The notes under the pieces: model-generated
What the model was told of the DNA's origin: nothing
The model's input: the letters and a program-made list of their open reading frames with translations, nothing else
The model's database searches: none
Translations under genes and position numbers: made by a program
NCBI GenBank assembly: GCA_951213105.1
Contig: OX578140.1
Coordinates: 32,145,518-32,209,517, forward strand
Reading direction: 5' to 3'
DNA length: 64,000 nucleotides
Source: Amaurobius ferox
Lineage: Eukaryota; Arthropoda; Arachnida; Araneae; Amaurobiidae
In this document: in pieces, positions 23,815 through 36,921 of the stretch
Layout of the letters: the number at the start of each line of letters is the position of its first letter
Numbering within the stretch: the stretch's first letter is position 1

Positions 23815-24646
23815 CACAGGACTGCGAATCTCCCGAAAAACTGTAGACAGACGTTTGGGAGAAGGAGGACTATACGTCCGCAGATATGTTGTGGGTGTCC
23901 CATTGTCCAGATTGCACCGTGCCGCCCGTTTGCAATGGTGTCGTGAGCATCGCAATTGGACCGAACAGGACTGGGTTTGCGTACTATTCTCAGATGAGAG
24001 TAGGTTCAGTCTATCATCGGATTGTAGATGGCAACTGATCTGGCGTGAGAGTGGTACTGCTTATCGTCCCGAAAATATCCAGGAAAGAGACCGATATCCG
24101 ACATGCAGTATCATGGTATGGGTCGGCATCATGATCAATAGCCGCACGCCCCTACACGTGGTCGCAACTGGGAATATGACCGGCCAACGATACATTGAAG
24201 AAGTTCTACTGCCTCATGTTCGCCTTTTTCGTGGTGCTGTCGGTGATAAATTTGTTTTAATGGACGATAACGCATCATGTCATCGAACACTCGCTGTGCA
24301 GGATTGCCTAGTCAGAAAGGGTATTCAATGCCTCGTATGGCCAGCTTGTTCTCCAAATCTAAACGATCTAAACCCCATTGAACATGTTTGGGATGCTTTG
24401 GAGAGACGACTTGCTGGTCGAAAATATCCTCCAACAAACAAGAACACCCTTATCCGTGCACTGACAGAGGAGTGGGATAACTTGCCTCAACAGCTGCTGG
24501 ATAATGTTATGCAAAGAATAACACGACGTGTGGAATGTTGCATCGCACTCCACGGTGATCCGGTATCCCGTACTGACCTCTTTCTCAAAATTGCCTGCTG
24601 TCGTTCATATGCATTTTTCCATTTCTCCGTACACAGCATCAAATGA
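23813..24646 (+). pseudogene. N-terminally truncated Tc1-type transposase
   Basis: An open frame covers the end of the DNA-binding domain (SRKTVDRRLGEGG) and the whole DDE catalytic domain of a Tc1 transposase, which cuts and pastes DNA at TA sites. Counting from TTG at 23855 as residue 1, the catalytic residues are D47 (FSDESRF), D138 (LMDDNASCH) and E176 (LNPIEHVWD). Thirty-seven residues separate the last two, against 34 in typical Tc1. Three extra residues sit in SPNLNDLNPIEH, where relatives read SPDLNPIEH. The N-terminal helix-turn-helix is missing and no start codon suits a full protein, so it is probably inactive. No TIR was identified. Confidence 0.85.
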
Positions 24647-24834
24647 ACACTTTTTCCCCTTTCAGATGTTTCAAAACCTTCTATATTTTCCAGAACAATA
24701 AATGATCTTTATTCTAATGTCCGAACAGTGTCGCAACAATATTTTATCCTGCTGGGCCTCCACCCCAGCTTAATGTTGTGCTACATTGCAATTTGTAATT
24801 CATCCTTAGTAATTGTGCAGCAGTATATTTTCTT

Positions 24835-24836
<2 letters not shown>
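24647..24836. other. 3' flank of the Tc1 remnant
   Basis: Probable Tc1 3' UTR, with AATAAA near 24695. No gene. Confidence 0.4.

Positions 24837-24897
<61 letters not shown>
24837..24897. repeat. AT microsatellite
   Basis: An uninterrupted (AT)n run of about 60 bp. Confidence 0.95.
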
Positions 24898-24899
<2 letters not shown>

Positions 24900-25085
24900 T
24901 TATTGAGACATACATACCCACAGACATACACAACCACAGACATATATACACACAGATATGGCATTAAAAATGTTCTATTTGAGTTTGGGCATGCTTACAA
25001 GTGTAAATCTGTCGAAAATTGAAATTATAATTCCCTAGCCTATCCAGATATTTTCCTTATATACCATGTATATAGGAAAAGTAAT
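24898..25085 (-). repeat. Family A 5' end, inverted partial copy
   Basis: An AC-rich run is followed on the plus strand by a sequence matching the reverse complement of the family A 5' region (GTCGAAAATT...), ending in TTTCCTTATATACCATGTAT and AGGAAAAGTAA. Confidence 0.5.
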
Positions 25086-26698
<1,613 letters not shown>

Positions 26699-26838
26699 TT
26701 CGAAAATCCGATTTCCAATTTTTGACACCCTATTTCCATACCTTCTCTATATCAACATTTATTGACGGAAGTAATAAATACATCAGTAATTTCACCCTGC
26801 AGTCTTATACTAAAATACTTACATCATTTTAGGGTAAT

Positions 26839-27027
26839 TTATTCCGCTTTCTTAATTGTTTGCACCATTTTACCATGCAATTCTGCGATTACAGGACAGG
26901 CATTATTTCCTTTGACATATTCTACCTTTATCTGGCGCATGTAATGTTTGCTTGCCCTAAAGTTCCCGGAAATTATATTTCCCCCTACGATGTGCGTTTC
27001 TGCGTCCTCTTTCGCGGCATATATCAT
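26839..27027 (-). other. Unidentified 62-codon open frame
   Basis: From an ATG at 27025-27027 to a TAA at 26839-26841 the minus strand encodes a mixed-composition peptide (starts MIYAAKEDAETHIVGGN, ends HGKMVQTIKKAE). An in-frame TGA lies five codons upstream. It is not low-complexity and local GC is higher than around it, so it could be an exon or an old gene fragment. The plus strand is also open at 26860-27123. I recognise no family. Confidence 0.2.
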
Positions 27028-27184
27028 ATTACATTTACTTCAATATGGCGGGATATATATATTCATTCCTTGACGCTAAGAAATGAGAATGAAAATATGT
27101 TGAGACATGTCAGCTTTACCTGAATCATCATAGCTAACATATAGTGCAACAAAGATCGAGAACAAAGGATTTTTAATTCCTTAT

Positions 27185-28130
27185 ACTATAGAATTTATTA
27201 TAGAGAAATGATTGTTTTTACGAAAATTCTCGATTTCAAGATTTTGAAGCCAATATATGTTTTGAGGCCTCCAGACTATTTTTTTATTATTTTAGAGTAA
27301 TGTTCGTCTATCCGTTTGTGGTCAAATACTGTTTTCTTGGCGCAGTATATCCTCTTTGGATCTTGGCGAAAAAAAACTCTTAATCAACCAACGAACTAAC
27401 TGTCTGTAGTCATCTGTCTATCTGTCAGTCATCTGTCTGTCTGCATGTCTTTCTGTGGTTGAATACTATTTGTTTGGCGCAATGAATCCTTTTTGAATTT
27501 TGTGGTAAAAACCTAATCAACCATCCGTGGTCGATTACTAGTGTTCACTATGGCTTCCATAAATATTAATGGATTTTCGCTAACCTTTTCATCTGGCTTT
27601 GTTAACAAAAAATCTGGAACTAGATTGCATTGTTTGAAATTTGGCGAAAACTTTGAAATTTTGCATTTCAGTAACATAGCAGATTAGAACAAAATTTGAC
27701 GCAATTATGCATAAAAGAACTTATTTATGGCTCAATGATCACGAAACTTAACAGTTTCCATCATTGTAGTGAAAAATAACTGCTATATAAATTTTGTGTT
27801 CGTGACAATATTAGCCCCAGACGGGAAGCAAGTTACTCCTCTCCCCTCCAAGGTGGTGAATGATCAAAGATGGTATCGATCGAAATATTTTTAAAGCCAC
27901 TTAAAATGAAGGGTAAAATGCTAGAATTGTGATCACTTTGGCCTACAATACAAATTTTTCACATTTTTTTCTTGCAAAAATTGCAAAAAGGAAAAATCCA
28001 CAAGCTATTTAAAAATCGATTGTGGTATGGTAATTAACCCAGTTCAGCCAACACTCCAGTTGGCTGAACTGCCAGTGGTAATTTTTGTTACTCTGCAATA
28101 TAGAGTGTAAAGAGAAAATATTGTCATAAT
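27185..28130 (+). repeat. Family C dispersed repeat, copy C1
   Basis: Collinear with 45440-46170 and with the reverse complement of 34080-34650. Shared blocks are GATTTYRAGATTTTGAWGC, CATAAATATTAATGGATTTT, ATGGCTCAATGATCACGAAA and GAATTGTGATCACTTTGGCC. An internal duplication of ~150 bp (GTGGTCAAATACTGTTTTCT against GTGGTTGAATACTATTTGTT) is specific to this copy. No protein is encoded. Confidence 0.6.
28041..28070. repeat. Perfect 11-bp hairpin at the family C 3' part
   Basis: AGTTCAGCCAA and TTGGCTGAACT are exact inverted copies separated by 8 bases. Confidence 0.8.
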
Positions 28131-29290
28131 ATCCAGAATTTGTCTAACGAATTTTAATGGATTTACATTATTTTGAGCATTCTTTGAATACAAATCAGCC
28201 ATTTTTAGTGACTGGGGCTGCGTCCCTGCTCTCTAGTCTCGTCAATCCGGAGGAGTTTTTAACCCATTTTAAGAAATCTAATAAATAAACAATTTTGATT
28301 AACTAATGTTTCCTTATTATAACACACAACAAATAACAAAAAGCAAACAAATAACAAAATTAAGGGAATGTTCTTAATTTTGTTCCTTTTCCTATGGAAA
28401 TCTTTATTTTTTCCTAAAGCACATCTCAACACATGCGACTTCAAATATAAATAAATTGCATTGTTATCAGTTAAACAGCCAATTATCATGGTAAACGTTC
28501 TAACATTCGTGATAATGAGCAGTTACTTTTCGCAGCTACTTTGTTTGATTTTTTATAAGAATCATCAACAAGACATTTAGTTGTTATCTACTTAAGTAAT
28601 TACACTAGTGCTTCAATTTTACTGGAATTCAGTCGTCGGCCATATTTGTGACAATTCTGCCACCAACCAATCCAAAAAATTTGGAAGTTAACTCGACTCA
28701 TTAAATTTTTCTCCATACTGCCAGTGGTAAATTTGATTCATTTATATTTTATTAATTAAAGGTTTACTCAGAGAATTCAGTTATAGTTAACATTTTACCA
28801 ATGTCTTTTTTTTTACTATTCCATTACCATTTAGACAGACGAAAAATATAACTACTATCAGGGAAAAAATTAAATAAAATTTTTAAATTTAATAAAAATT
28901 GAGGAAATGTATTTGCATCACGAATTCATAAATCTAATCTCTAGAATGTCATTAATTAATTACCAAGTAATTATCTTGAATTTTTAATTTCTACGGTTTC
29001 CACATCAAGAAATTTAAAAGATATCAGAAATAACTTCTTCTATAGGTAAAAATATTTTTTTACAGAAACGAATTATTTTAAAAACAATTCCACTCTGGTA
29101 GTGATTGCAATAAATTAGTTATTGAAAAAAATATGAAAAGTAATTAATTTAAATAACTTTTTCTTTCTGTGTCCGCAATTGGAGAACATTGGTCAATAAA
29201 CGGTAATGGATTAATTCCGCAATTATAAGCCCGTCGATAAATCTACGGGCTCGCATTTGTCTGTATGTGAAATTTCAGATCAGCACGTTT
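28131..29290. other. AT-rich intergenic DNA
   Basis: No gene recognised. ACTGCCAGTGGTAA near 28069 recurs near 28719. Confidence 0.4.
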
Positions 29291-29604
29291 TGTCGTCTGT
29301 TTGCAATGCAATGTCAGAAATTGAAAATTCTCAATGTTATCGGGATATCTCACGGACAGATTAAGCGGTTCGAATGAATCTGCAGAATTATCAAATTCTG
29401 TATCCAAAAAATTTTATTCATAAAATTTTCGATAATTTTCTAGCCTTGTTCTTGTAATATTTTCTCCAGAATCAGTAGGCCTTTTGTGGTTACCGAATTT
29501 AATAATTCTGCAGATTCATTCGAACCACTTAATCTGTCCGTGAGATATCCCGATAAGATTGTGAGAATTTGCAATATTTGACGCTGCATTGCAAACAGAC
29601 GACA
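29291..29604. repeat. Inverted repeat, ~109-bp arms around a 95-bp loop
   Basis: 29291-29399 and 29495-29604 are inverted copies with roughly ten mismatches. Both arms contain TCGGGATATCTCACGGACAG and TTCGAATGAATCTGCAGAAT (or the complement). No transposase lies inside. It may be a hairpin-type MITE or a local inverted duplication. Confidence 0.8.
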
Positions 29605-29914
29605 AAAATATGAACACCAAAAATCCAATATAAAATATTTATGATTAAATTGTTGAAATTTCTTAAAACAACAGATTGCTTTTTATGTATTTTATTATTT
29701 AAAAGCGAATAATGTCATTTATAGGAAGCTAACACTCAGCCAAATATTGCAACCATTCTCCAGATATTGAAACCGTTTAACTGGAAATAAAAAAGTAAAT
29801 CGTAAAATATTAAACATCTTCATTATGATCAAGTGCGTAAATGCTTTGTAAGTAGTTTACGCTTCCGTTGCCTAAAAACAGAATAGAAACGAGGTATTAC
29901 CAGTGACTGAGCTT

Positions 29915-30250
29915 CTTTTTGGACCCAGACCATCCGATCTACCCGAAAGGGTAAAATATTCGATTGGACGTTCGGGAAGTGCCACCCAATTTCGACCGAG
30001 ACCCAGTGGCGGCGGCAACCAAAGGGACTCTCCTACCAACAATCTCTCCGAAAGACTTACGGACCCATATATTTAACGTGCCTATACTCTGCGTGAACAC
30101 GGGGACAGTTTGGGAAGAGCCGGACATCGAATTTGGGACAGGTTAGCCCTTCCGTCCGACCAGCAGAGGGTTTATTCTATTGAGGATGGGAGTTGAACTC
30201 AGGTTGTCCGAGTGCAACCCCGCGTGTTAACCACTGCGCTGTCCCACCCA
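29915..30250 (-). mobile_element. tRNA-derived SINE, older copy
   Basis: The same family as 3258-3548. On the plus strand it starts GACCCAGACCATCCGATCTA, shows AGTGCCACCCAATTTCGACC in the body, and ends in a tRNA-like head with GGAGTTGAACTCAGG (degenerate B box) and CACTGCGCTGTCCCACCC. It has ~45 extra bases near 30140-30190 relative to the 3258 copy. Flanks share only a weak GTGACTRRGCTT, consistent with age. Confidence 0.7.
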
Positions 30251-30383
30251 TTCCGTGACTAGGCTTGGTTTAGTTACACCCCCCCCTCTGCTTAAAAATG
30301 TCTCCGCTTTGCACCCATTTCCACATTGCCCTCGCGTTATCGTGCCGCCTTATTGTTCAGAAACTTCTACTTCCTTTATATGT

Positions 30384-30642
30384 TTTTATATATGCCGATC
30401 CGGTAGTCGAGCGGTCAGGGGCATTCGTTTCCGTCTGGTCGCTGGATTGCCGGGTTGTGGGTTCGAATCCCGCCAGCGGACATGAATGTTGTGTTGTCGA
30501 GGGAAAGTCAGACTTCCGCTCTTGGGGAGCCTCAATAAAAAGTGGAGCTGCATATTCTCTGCCCTTCGCCATGTGACCAGGGGTCTAGTGGACTTGGTGC
30601 ACAGGCGCATCTTCATCACGGTGGATTAGTAAAAACAACAAC
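30384..30642 (+). mobile_element. tRNA-derived SINE of a second family, with TSD
   Basis: The tRNA-like head has an A box (GTAGTCGAGCGGTCAGGG near 30402) and a B box (GGTTCGAATCC near 30460). A ~150-bp body follows, ending GTGGATTAGTAAAAACAACA. ACTTCCTTTATATGT at 30369-30383 and ACTTCTTTTATATGT at 30643-30657 form a 15-bp TSD with one mismatch. The body is unlike that of the other SINE, but both end in CAACA repeats. Confidence 0.8.
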
Positions 30643-30657
30643 ACTTCTTTTATATGT

Positions 30658-30911
30658 AAAGGATTTTATTAAACAATTCGACTTATGTTTGGAAATAAAC
30701 TAGGATTCTTCCGAATTTTGCAACTCTGGGCACTGCCAAATAGTAGCAAATCGCTTAGACACTGTTTAGACGTTGACTTAGAAAAATTGAGTAAAGTCCC
30801 CTCCGTGCAAAATATCAACGTTTACAATTCAAGGAAAGATCTTATTAAGAGGTTTCTTAGGTCGGGAATTTTTGTTTCGTTATAGGAAATAAATGTTTTT
30901 TATTTTCCCTG
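30658..30911. other. Spacer
   Basis: No gene supported. A 66-codon frame at 30685-30885 shows no family motif. Confidence 0.35.
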
Positions 30912-31040
30912 CAATACATGGTAATGTATAAAGAAAGTATTGGAATCGTGTCGAAAATTGCAACTCGAGTTTTTGACGGATCTACACGTTTTGGGACATT
31001 TAGAACACGAAAAAACTATTTTAGCGTGAAGTCTGTGTGT

Positions 31041-31088
<48 letters not shown>

Positions 31089-31208
31089 TGTGTGTGCCTG
31101 TCTGTCTATGCAAATTTTGTATCTACTCTAACTGAAAAACTGATTGACCGAATTTCATAAAATTTTAAAGATAAGTCCCTTGTGGATTACTCTAATGGAA
31201 AAAATCTG
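30912..31208 (+). repeat. Family A-related 5' region, diverged copy
   Basis: ACATGGTAATGTATAAAGAA, GTCGAAAATTGCAACTCGAG and a TG microsatellite match the 5' layout of family A, but the body differs and the copy ends abruptly before A5. Confidence 0.5.
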
Positions 31209-31220
31209 CCCCCTTTTTTG

Positions 31221-31345
31221 CTTTCCTTATATATATATAATGTATAAGAAAAGTATTGTGACGGGGTCGAAAATTCGAATTCGAATTTTCGACGGGAGAG
31301 CACGTTTCAAGCATCCCTGATCACGAATCAAACATTTTGGAAGTG

Positions 31346-31427
<82 letters not shown>

Positions 31428-32043
31428 CAGTGAGCCTATGGAGACGATAACTGACGAACGAATGGACCGATTCAAACGAAATTTGGTACAAAAATCACAA
31501 TCCGTAAGTCAAAAATCACAATCCGTTCGCGAGATATTGCACATTTTTCAAAAAAATTATCAAAAAGTCATATAAAATAAAATTAAAATATTCCCTATTG
31601 AGAAACATGTTCACTTTTCATATGTAATACCATGCGATAAATTGGGTGACATCATTCTTGTGGATCTAGCTCGTTCTATTCATGAGAAAAAATACTTTAA
31701 GTAATACTTTTGTATTTGAAGGCCAATAGTCATTTATCTGCTGTAAGAATAACTTATTTCTCCTTCCATAACACTTGGCGAGATTTTGGCGACGAATTTG
31801 GTGGAATGTCGCCAACTTGGCGACTTTTTAAATGTCGCCAAATTAACGTAAATCTCGCCAAATGGTTAAAAATGACTCTAAATCAATGAAAATGACAACT
31901 AATTGACGAAAATTCAATATCTTGAAAAGAATATAAGTATCTACTATAAGAATAAACTATTTTTTTGGTGTAAAAGTAGTAAATTCATTGTATTATATAA
32001 GGAAAGTCATGTGCTGCTCACATCAGATTTTTTTTTTTTTTTT
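31221..32043 (+). repeat. Family A dispersed repeat, copy A5
   Basis: A full-length layout with a deletion of the central block. The copy carries a perfect 26-bp palindrome at 31267-31292, a TG run (31347-31420), the GGCGA/TCGCC hairpin block (31770-31865) and the ATAAGGAAAGTCATGTGCTG 3' end with a T-run. Confidence 0.8.
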
Positions 32044-32319
32044 GCAAAATGGCGCATAAAATTTGTAAAAATCTAAAATAAAAAAACTGCGTTTGGTCAG
32101 ATGTATCAATAAATGCTTGTTTTATACATATTTTTTGATGATAAAAAGAATAAGACCAACTCCTTTACTCTAGAATTATTCATTCTCTATATATTTTGAT
32201 TTTTCGCATTTTTACTACGCCGCCTTTGGAAATCAGTCCAATTACCGACTGAAAATTGAATTAAAAGTGGGAATTCAGTGTAACTTCAAAAAAGTATACG
32301 TGTTATTTTTTGCAATAAA

Positions 32320-32408
32320 ACTCAATTTAATAAATTAAAGAAATAAAGAGAAAATGAATTTAAGTCTGTAGAGGAAGTCATGTGCAGTCCACATCATATT
32401 TTTTTTTA
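32320..32408 (+). repeat. Family D-type 3' end
   Basis: AAATGAATTTAAGTCTGTAG followed by GAAGTCATGTGCAGTCCACA and a T-run, directly downstream of A5. Confidence 0.5.
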
Positions 32409-32816
32409 CAGTAAAAACTACCAAAGCAAAAAATTTTCGCAGTATACCCATTTAAAACTTTTATATACAGAAAAGTGAATAAAAGAACTGTTTCTTAAAT
32501 TTCATCTTTTATTTTTCCAACAAAGCTCAGACAAATTTTCCTAAAAGCATCCTATCCGGAAATGCATATTCGTCCCATTTTTCTCAACCTTTGATATTTA
32601 AATATTTTTAACGAATAAGCAGGAAGTTGGATGGAACTTCCTTCCACAAATTATATTTTGAGCTGTTGGGTAAATGAAAAATGTTTAAAATATCACATTT
32701 AGATATTTTCGGTTTCATTACGGCTTCCTTTCCGTACAATTCAAGAATAATTAGCAATACTAGATTAGTTTATACGTGTTCCCTTTTCAGAATAGAAGAA
32801 TTTGAAATGTGAAACT
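32409..32816. other. AT-rich spacer
   Basis: No gene or repeat unit recognised. Confidence 0.4.
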
Positions 32817-33935
32817 TCTCTTGCCTTTATCATACATTAATATTCCATAATATTTAGAATGGGAGAGTCGCCTAATCTTTGTCATTCATTAATATTCCAT
32901 AATTTTTGGAATGGGAGACTGCCCTCATCTTCATTATATATTAATATTCCATAATATTTGGAATGGGAGACTCCCCTCATCTTTGTCATACATTAATATT
33001 CAACAATATCCGGAATGGGAGACTCCCGCCATCTTTGTCGTACATTAACATTCCATAATATTTGAAATGGGAGACTGCCCTCATCTTTATGATATATTAA
33101 TATTCCATAATATTTGGAATGGGAGACTCTCCTCATCTTTGTCATACATTAATATTCCATAATATTTGGAATGGGAGACTCTCCTCATCTTTGTCATACA
33201 TTAATATTCCATAATATTTGGAATAGGAGACTCCCCTCGAATTTGTCATATATTAATATTCATAATATTTAGAATGTGAGACTCCCCTCCACTTTGTCAT
33301 TAATTAATGTTTCATAGTATTTGGAATGTGAGACTCCTCTCATCTTTATCATACAATCATAATCAAAATATTTGGGATGGGAGACTCCCCTCGAATTTGT
33401 CATACACTAATGTTCAAAATATTTGGAATGGGAGACTCCCCTCCACTTTGTCATATATTAATATTCCATAATATTTGGAATGGAAGACCACTCTACTTTG
33501 TCATACATTAATATTTCATAATATTTGGTATGTGAGACTCCTCTCATCTTTGTCATACATTAATAATCAAAATATTTGGGATGGGAGACTCCCCTCGAAT
33601 TTGTCATACACTAATGTTCAAAATATTTGGAATGGGAGACTCCCCACCACTTTGTCATATATTAATATTCCATAATATTTGGAATGGAAGACCACTCTAC
33701 TTTGTCATACATTAATATTTCATAATATTTGGTATGTGAAACTCCTCTCATCTTTGTCATACATTAATAATCAAAATATTTGGGATGGGAGACTCCCCTC
33801 TACTTTGTCATACATTAATATTCCATAATATTTGGAATGTGAGACTCCTCTCATCTTTATCATACATTAATAATCAAAATATTTGGAATGAGAGACTCCC
33901 CTCGACTTTGTCATACATTCATATTCTTTCGAGTT
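32817..33935. repeat. ~51-bp satellite with a 204-bp higher-order period
   Basis: About 21 tandem copies of a 51-52-bp unit (TTCCATAATATTTGGAATGG, then GAGACTCCCCTCATCTTTGT, then CATACATTAATA). From 33361 the array repeats as four-unit blocks starting at 33361, 33565 and 33769, each exactly 204 bp apart. Because 204 is divisible by three, frames at 33475-33675 and 33785-33976 stay open. They are not genes. Confidence 0.9.
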
Positions 33936-34079
33936 TCACCTACAAACAGCATACGAATAAAAGTAATTATTTATGAAAACTGCAATGGCATAACAAACAT
34001 CAATTAACCGAAGTGTGTCTCAACTTGACTTTCTCATACCAGAATCCATTTATATATAGCTTGTAATTTTTTTTTTAAT

Positions 34080-34650
34080 TTTGCAAGCAAAACAAATTGA
34101 AAAATGTGCATGACTGGTTCAAATGATCATAATTATAGCACATTGCCTTTCACTTCAAAGGGCTTGTAAAAATATCTTGATTGATATAACAAAGTGTCCT
34201 CGCGGGGAGGGGGGGGGGGGGTAATGCTGTCACAAACACAACAAATGTGTATGGCGGCCATTTTTTACTACAATGATAGAAACTGTTAAGTTTCGTAATC
34301 ATTGAGCCCTAAATAACAACTTTTATGCAAAGTCATGTGAATTTTTTTCCCTATACTACCATGTTAAGAAAATATAAAAATTTCGAATAAGTTTCGAAGT
34401 TTTTACTCGAATTTAGAAACATTCAAGTTCTAGATTTTTCGTTCACAAAGTCGGGTAAAAATTTTCGTGTGAATCCATTAATATTTGCAGTAGCTGTTAT
34501 GTACACAAAAAATAGACCACGGACAGACAAGCATCAATCTAAAAATATTCGAAACGTGTTCAGGTGATCCTAAAACTCATATTAGCATCAAAATCTAAAA
34601 ATCGAACATTTTCGTAAAATAAATGCTTTCTCTATACTATATTCTATAAC
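34080..34650 (-). repeat. Family C dispersed repeat, inverted copy C2
   Basis: The reverse complement aligns with C1 and C3. On the plus strand it has GTTCAAATGATCATAATTAT, a G-run at ~34204-34220, ATGATAGAAACTGTTAAGTT, TCCATTAATATTTGCAGTAG and TCATATTAGCATCAAAATCT. Confidence 0.6.
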
Positions 34651-36066
34651 ATGAGAAATTAAAAATATGATATACAATTTTTAGACATTATACCTAACTC
34701 ATCCTTTTAAAATGTATCGGTCAATTTGTTTTGTCCTAATTAAGAACATTTTGCTAACTGGCGTTTATTTTATTCAAGGGTACAACGTATGAAAAATTAA
34801 ATTTTACTTTTTTATAAAATTCGTAGTTTCGGGAGGTGCAATTATCATAGCTAAATTTTCATCTGTTTGCTAGTTATTTTCCATATTTTCTTTTACTTCC
34901 ATGCAACCGGTTAATTTTAGATACTTTTCGGGCATTTTTCGTAAAATGCTCTGTTTAAACTCCCTGGAAAAACTCTTAAACAGCGTAATAAAAGAACTGA
35001 TTCTTAAATTCTATCTTTAACTTCAAACCTTCAAATTTTTTTTCAAATTCTTTGAAAACACAATTTTCTTAGTAAAATGCTGGGGTATGTCGTATTTGTC
35101 TCAACCTTTGACATTCAAGTATTTTCAAAGAAATAAACAGGAACTTTGACGGGAATTTCTAACCCCAAATTTCATTTAGATCTCTGTGGTAAATGAAAAT
35201 AACAAACCGTCAGATCTGGGAATTTTTCTTCATTCATATTTCCACAGTATTGGGCAATAGTCGGATAATGAAATACCTTAATATCTTCGCGTTTATTTGG
35301 TTGTGCATAAAAGTTTATTAGGGAAAATATCATTTTTCTGACTTTATTAAATTTCATTTCATCCAATTTTTTTATATTGTTAAGGGGACGGTAGATGTTG
35401 AAATTATTTTTATTTTTTATTTATTGACTTTGAAACATGAAAATGTGTATAAATATTCCTCTTAACATTACTATATAAAATACCATTAAATTTGGATATT
35501 TATTTTTAAATCCCTTAGAAAGTCAATTTTTTTAAAATACTTTTCTGCATTGAAACTTAATTTTCATCATTTAATTAGGTTCTTATTTACTTTTAATTAC
35601 CTTAATGAAGTCCAATTATGAAATGCATACCCAGTTTCATTGATAAGTATAAAAGGTGTCTTCTTGCCAAATTTCATGCATCTCAAAAAAAAATTAAGAC
35701 GCATGGAGTATTTTAAAAATGTAAAACCTTTGAAAATTCCGTTTCGAAAAAAATACATTTAACCTTTTGCTTGCGTGTGGGACAGCGTCCATCCCAAACG
35801 AAGAACCTCCCAGAAAGACAGGTATTTGACATACCCTATCCCAAACAGTTCGATACCCCTTTACAGGCATTGGCGTCCATGGAAATCGCCAACAGAAACA
35901 TTGCACCTGCTGCAGGAGGTGCTTATCAAGTTCAAGAAGATCGTTTTTTTTTTCGAGTTTGTAAAGCCTTTAAAAGCTCTATAACTCTATAAGGATATAT
36001 AATTGTATTTCAGATCAGGTTCTTAGTTTGTGAAATAAGAGTGCCTATAATTTTGATATTTTGATA
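34651..36066. other. AT-rich DNA with one mid-GC patch
   Basis: No gene supported. 35760-35960 is a GC-richer patch open in several frames on both strands, and I recognise no protein there. AAGGGGACGGTAGATGTT at ~35383 looks like a repeat start but has no partner here. Confidence 0.4.
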
Positions 36067-36302
36067 TTTTTTCGTAATAAAAATTATATTTTAAGAACTT
36101 TTAGGTGTTTTGAACTATTTTCAAAAGATGATTCTAATTTTCGTATTTTTATATTTTTAACTGTTTTGAAAATGTCTACAGAAGACAAATCACCCACAAA
36201 GAAATATGTTATGCACTCAAAACCATGTCGGTTCCATTGGACTGGAACCAGTGCCGAATTTTTCGCAATAAAAATTATATTTTAAGAGATTTTAGGTATT
36301 TT
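36067..36302. repeat. Direct repeat of a 45-bp segment, 191 bp apart
   Basis: TTTTTCGYAATAAAAATTAT followed by ATTTTAAGARMTTTTAGGTR occurs at 36067-36112 and again at 36258-36302. Confidence 0.6.
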
Positions 36303-36919
36303 GTCTTTTATATTTTTATAATCTTGAATGACGATAAGAATGAGCAGCACTCGATTTTCCCCACATACTGATATTAATTTATTTTTCATATATTTCGGGA
36401 TTCGTTAATTTGAATCTTAGTACACAAAATAGCACATTAAATGGATACTTATTTTAAATTGTATCCAATTTGTAATATTAAAATATTTTCTTTTGGCGAC
36501 TTATCGCATTATGAAAACCATCGAAAACTCGCCAAACTTGAAATATCTTGAGATCAATTTATTCAAGAAGTGTCGTGCCATTGATTTTATGATTTTACCA
36601 ACAAAAATGACGTGTAAAAGATTCATGTAATAAATGCATTTCAGCAAATTTATTCTCTTATTGCAGATTTTGACGATTTTTTAAAACTATTTAAAAAAAG
36701 AAAAATTGTACAATTTTTCCAAATCGTACTAAAACTAAATTATCACCATGTTGACGCATATATGAATTAATTACCAAATTTTAAGATATTTCGACTGACA
36801 GTGTTTAAGTTAGAGTCAGCAACGTGGTCAGGATCTGGGATGTAGGGGTAACAACCCTTTTCTCTTGGGAGGTTTACAGTGTCGGTTTTCCTTTTCCAAT
36901 ATAGTGTACTAATGTAATA
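36303..36919. other. AT-rich spacer
   Basis: No gene. GGCGACTTATCGCATTATGA near 36495 recalls the family A hairpin block. Confidence 0.4.
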
Positions 36920-36921
36920 TA

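Noticed and set aside
32817..33935. CRISPR-like regular array
   Set aside because: Units are contiguous with no unique spacers, and the genome is eukaryotic. This is a satellite.
33475..33976. Plus-strand frames of 63-66 codons in the satellite
   Set aside because: They arise because the 51/204-bp period is a multiple of three. The same phrase repeats with the satellite unit.
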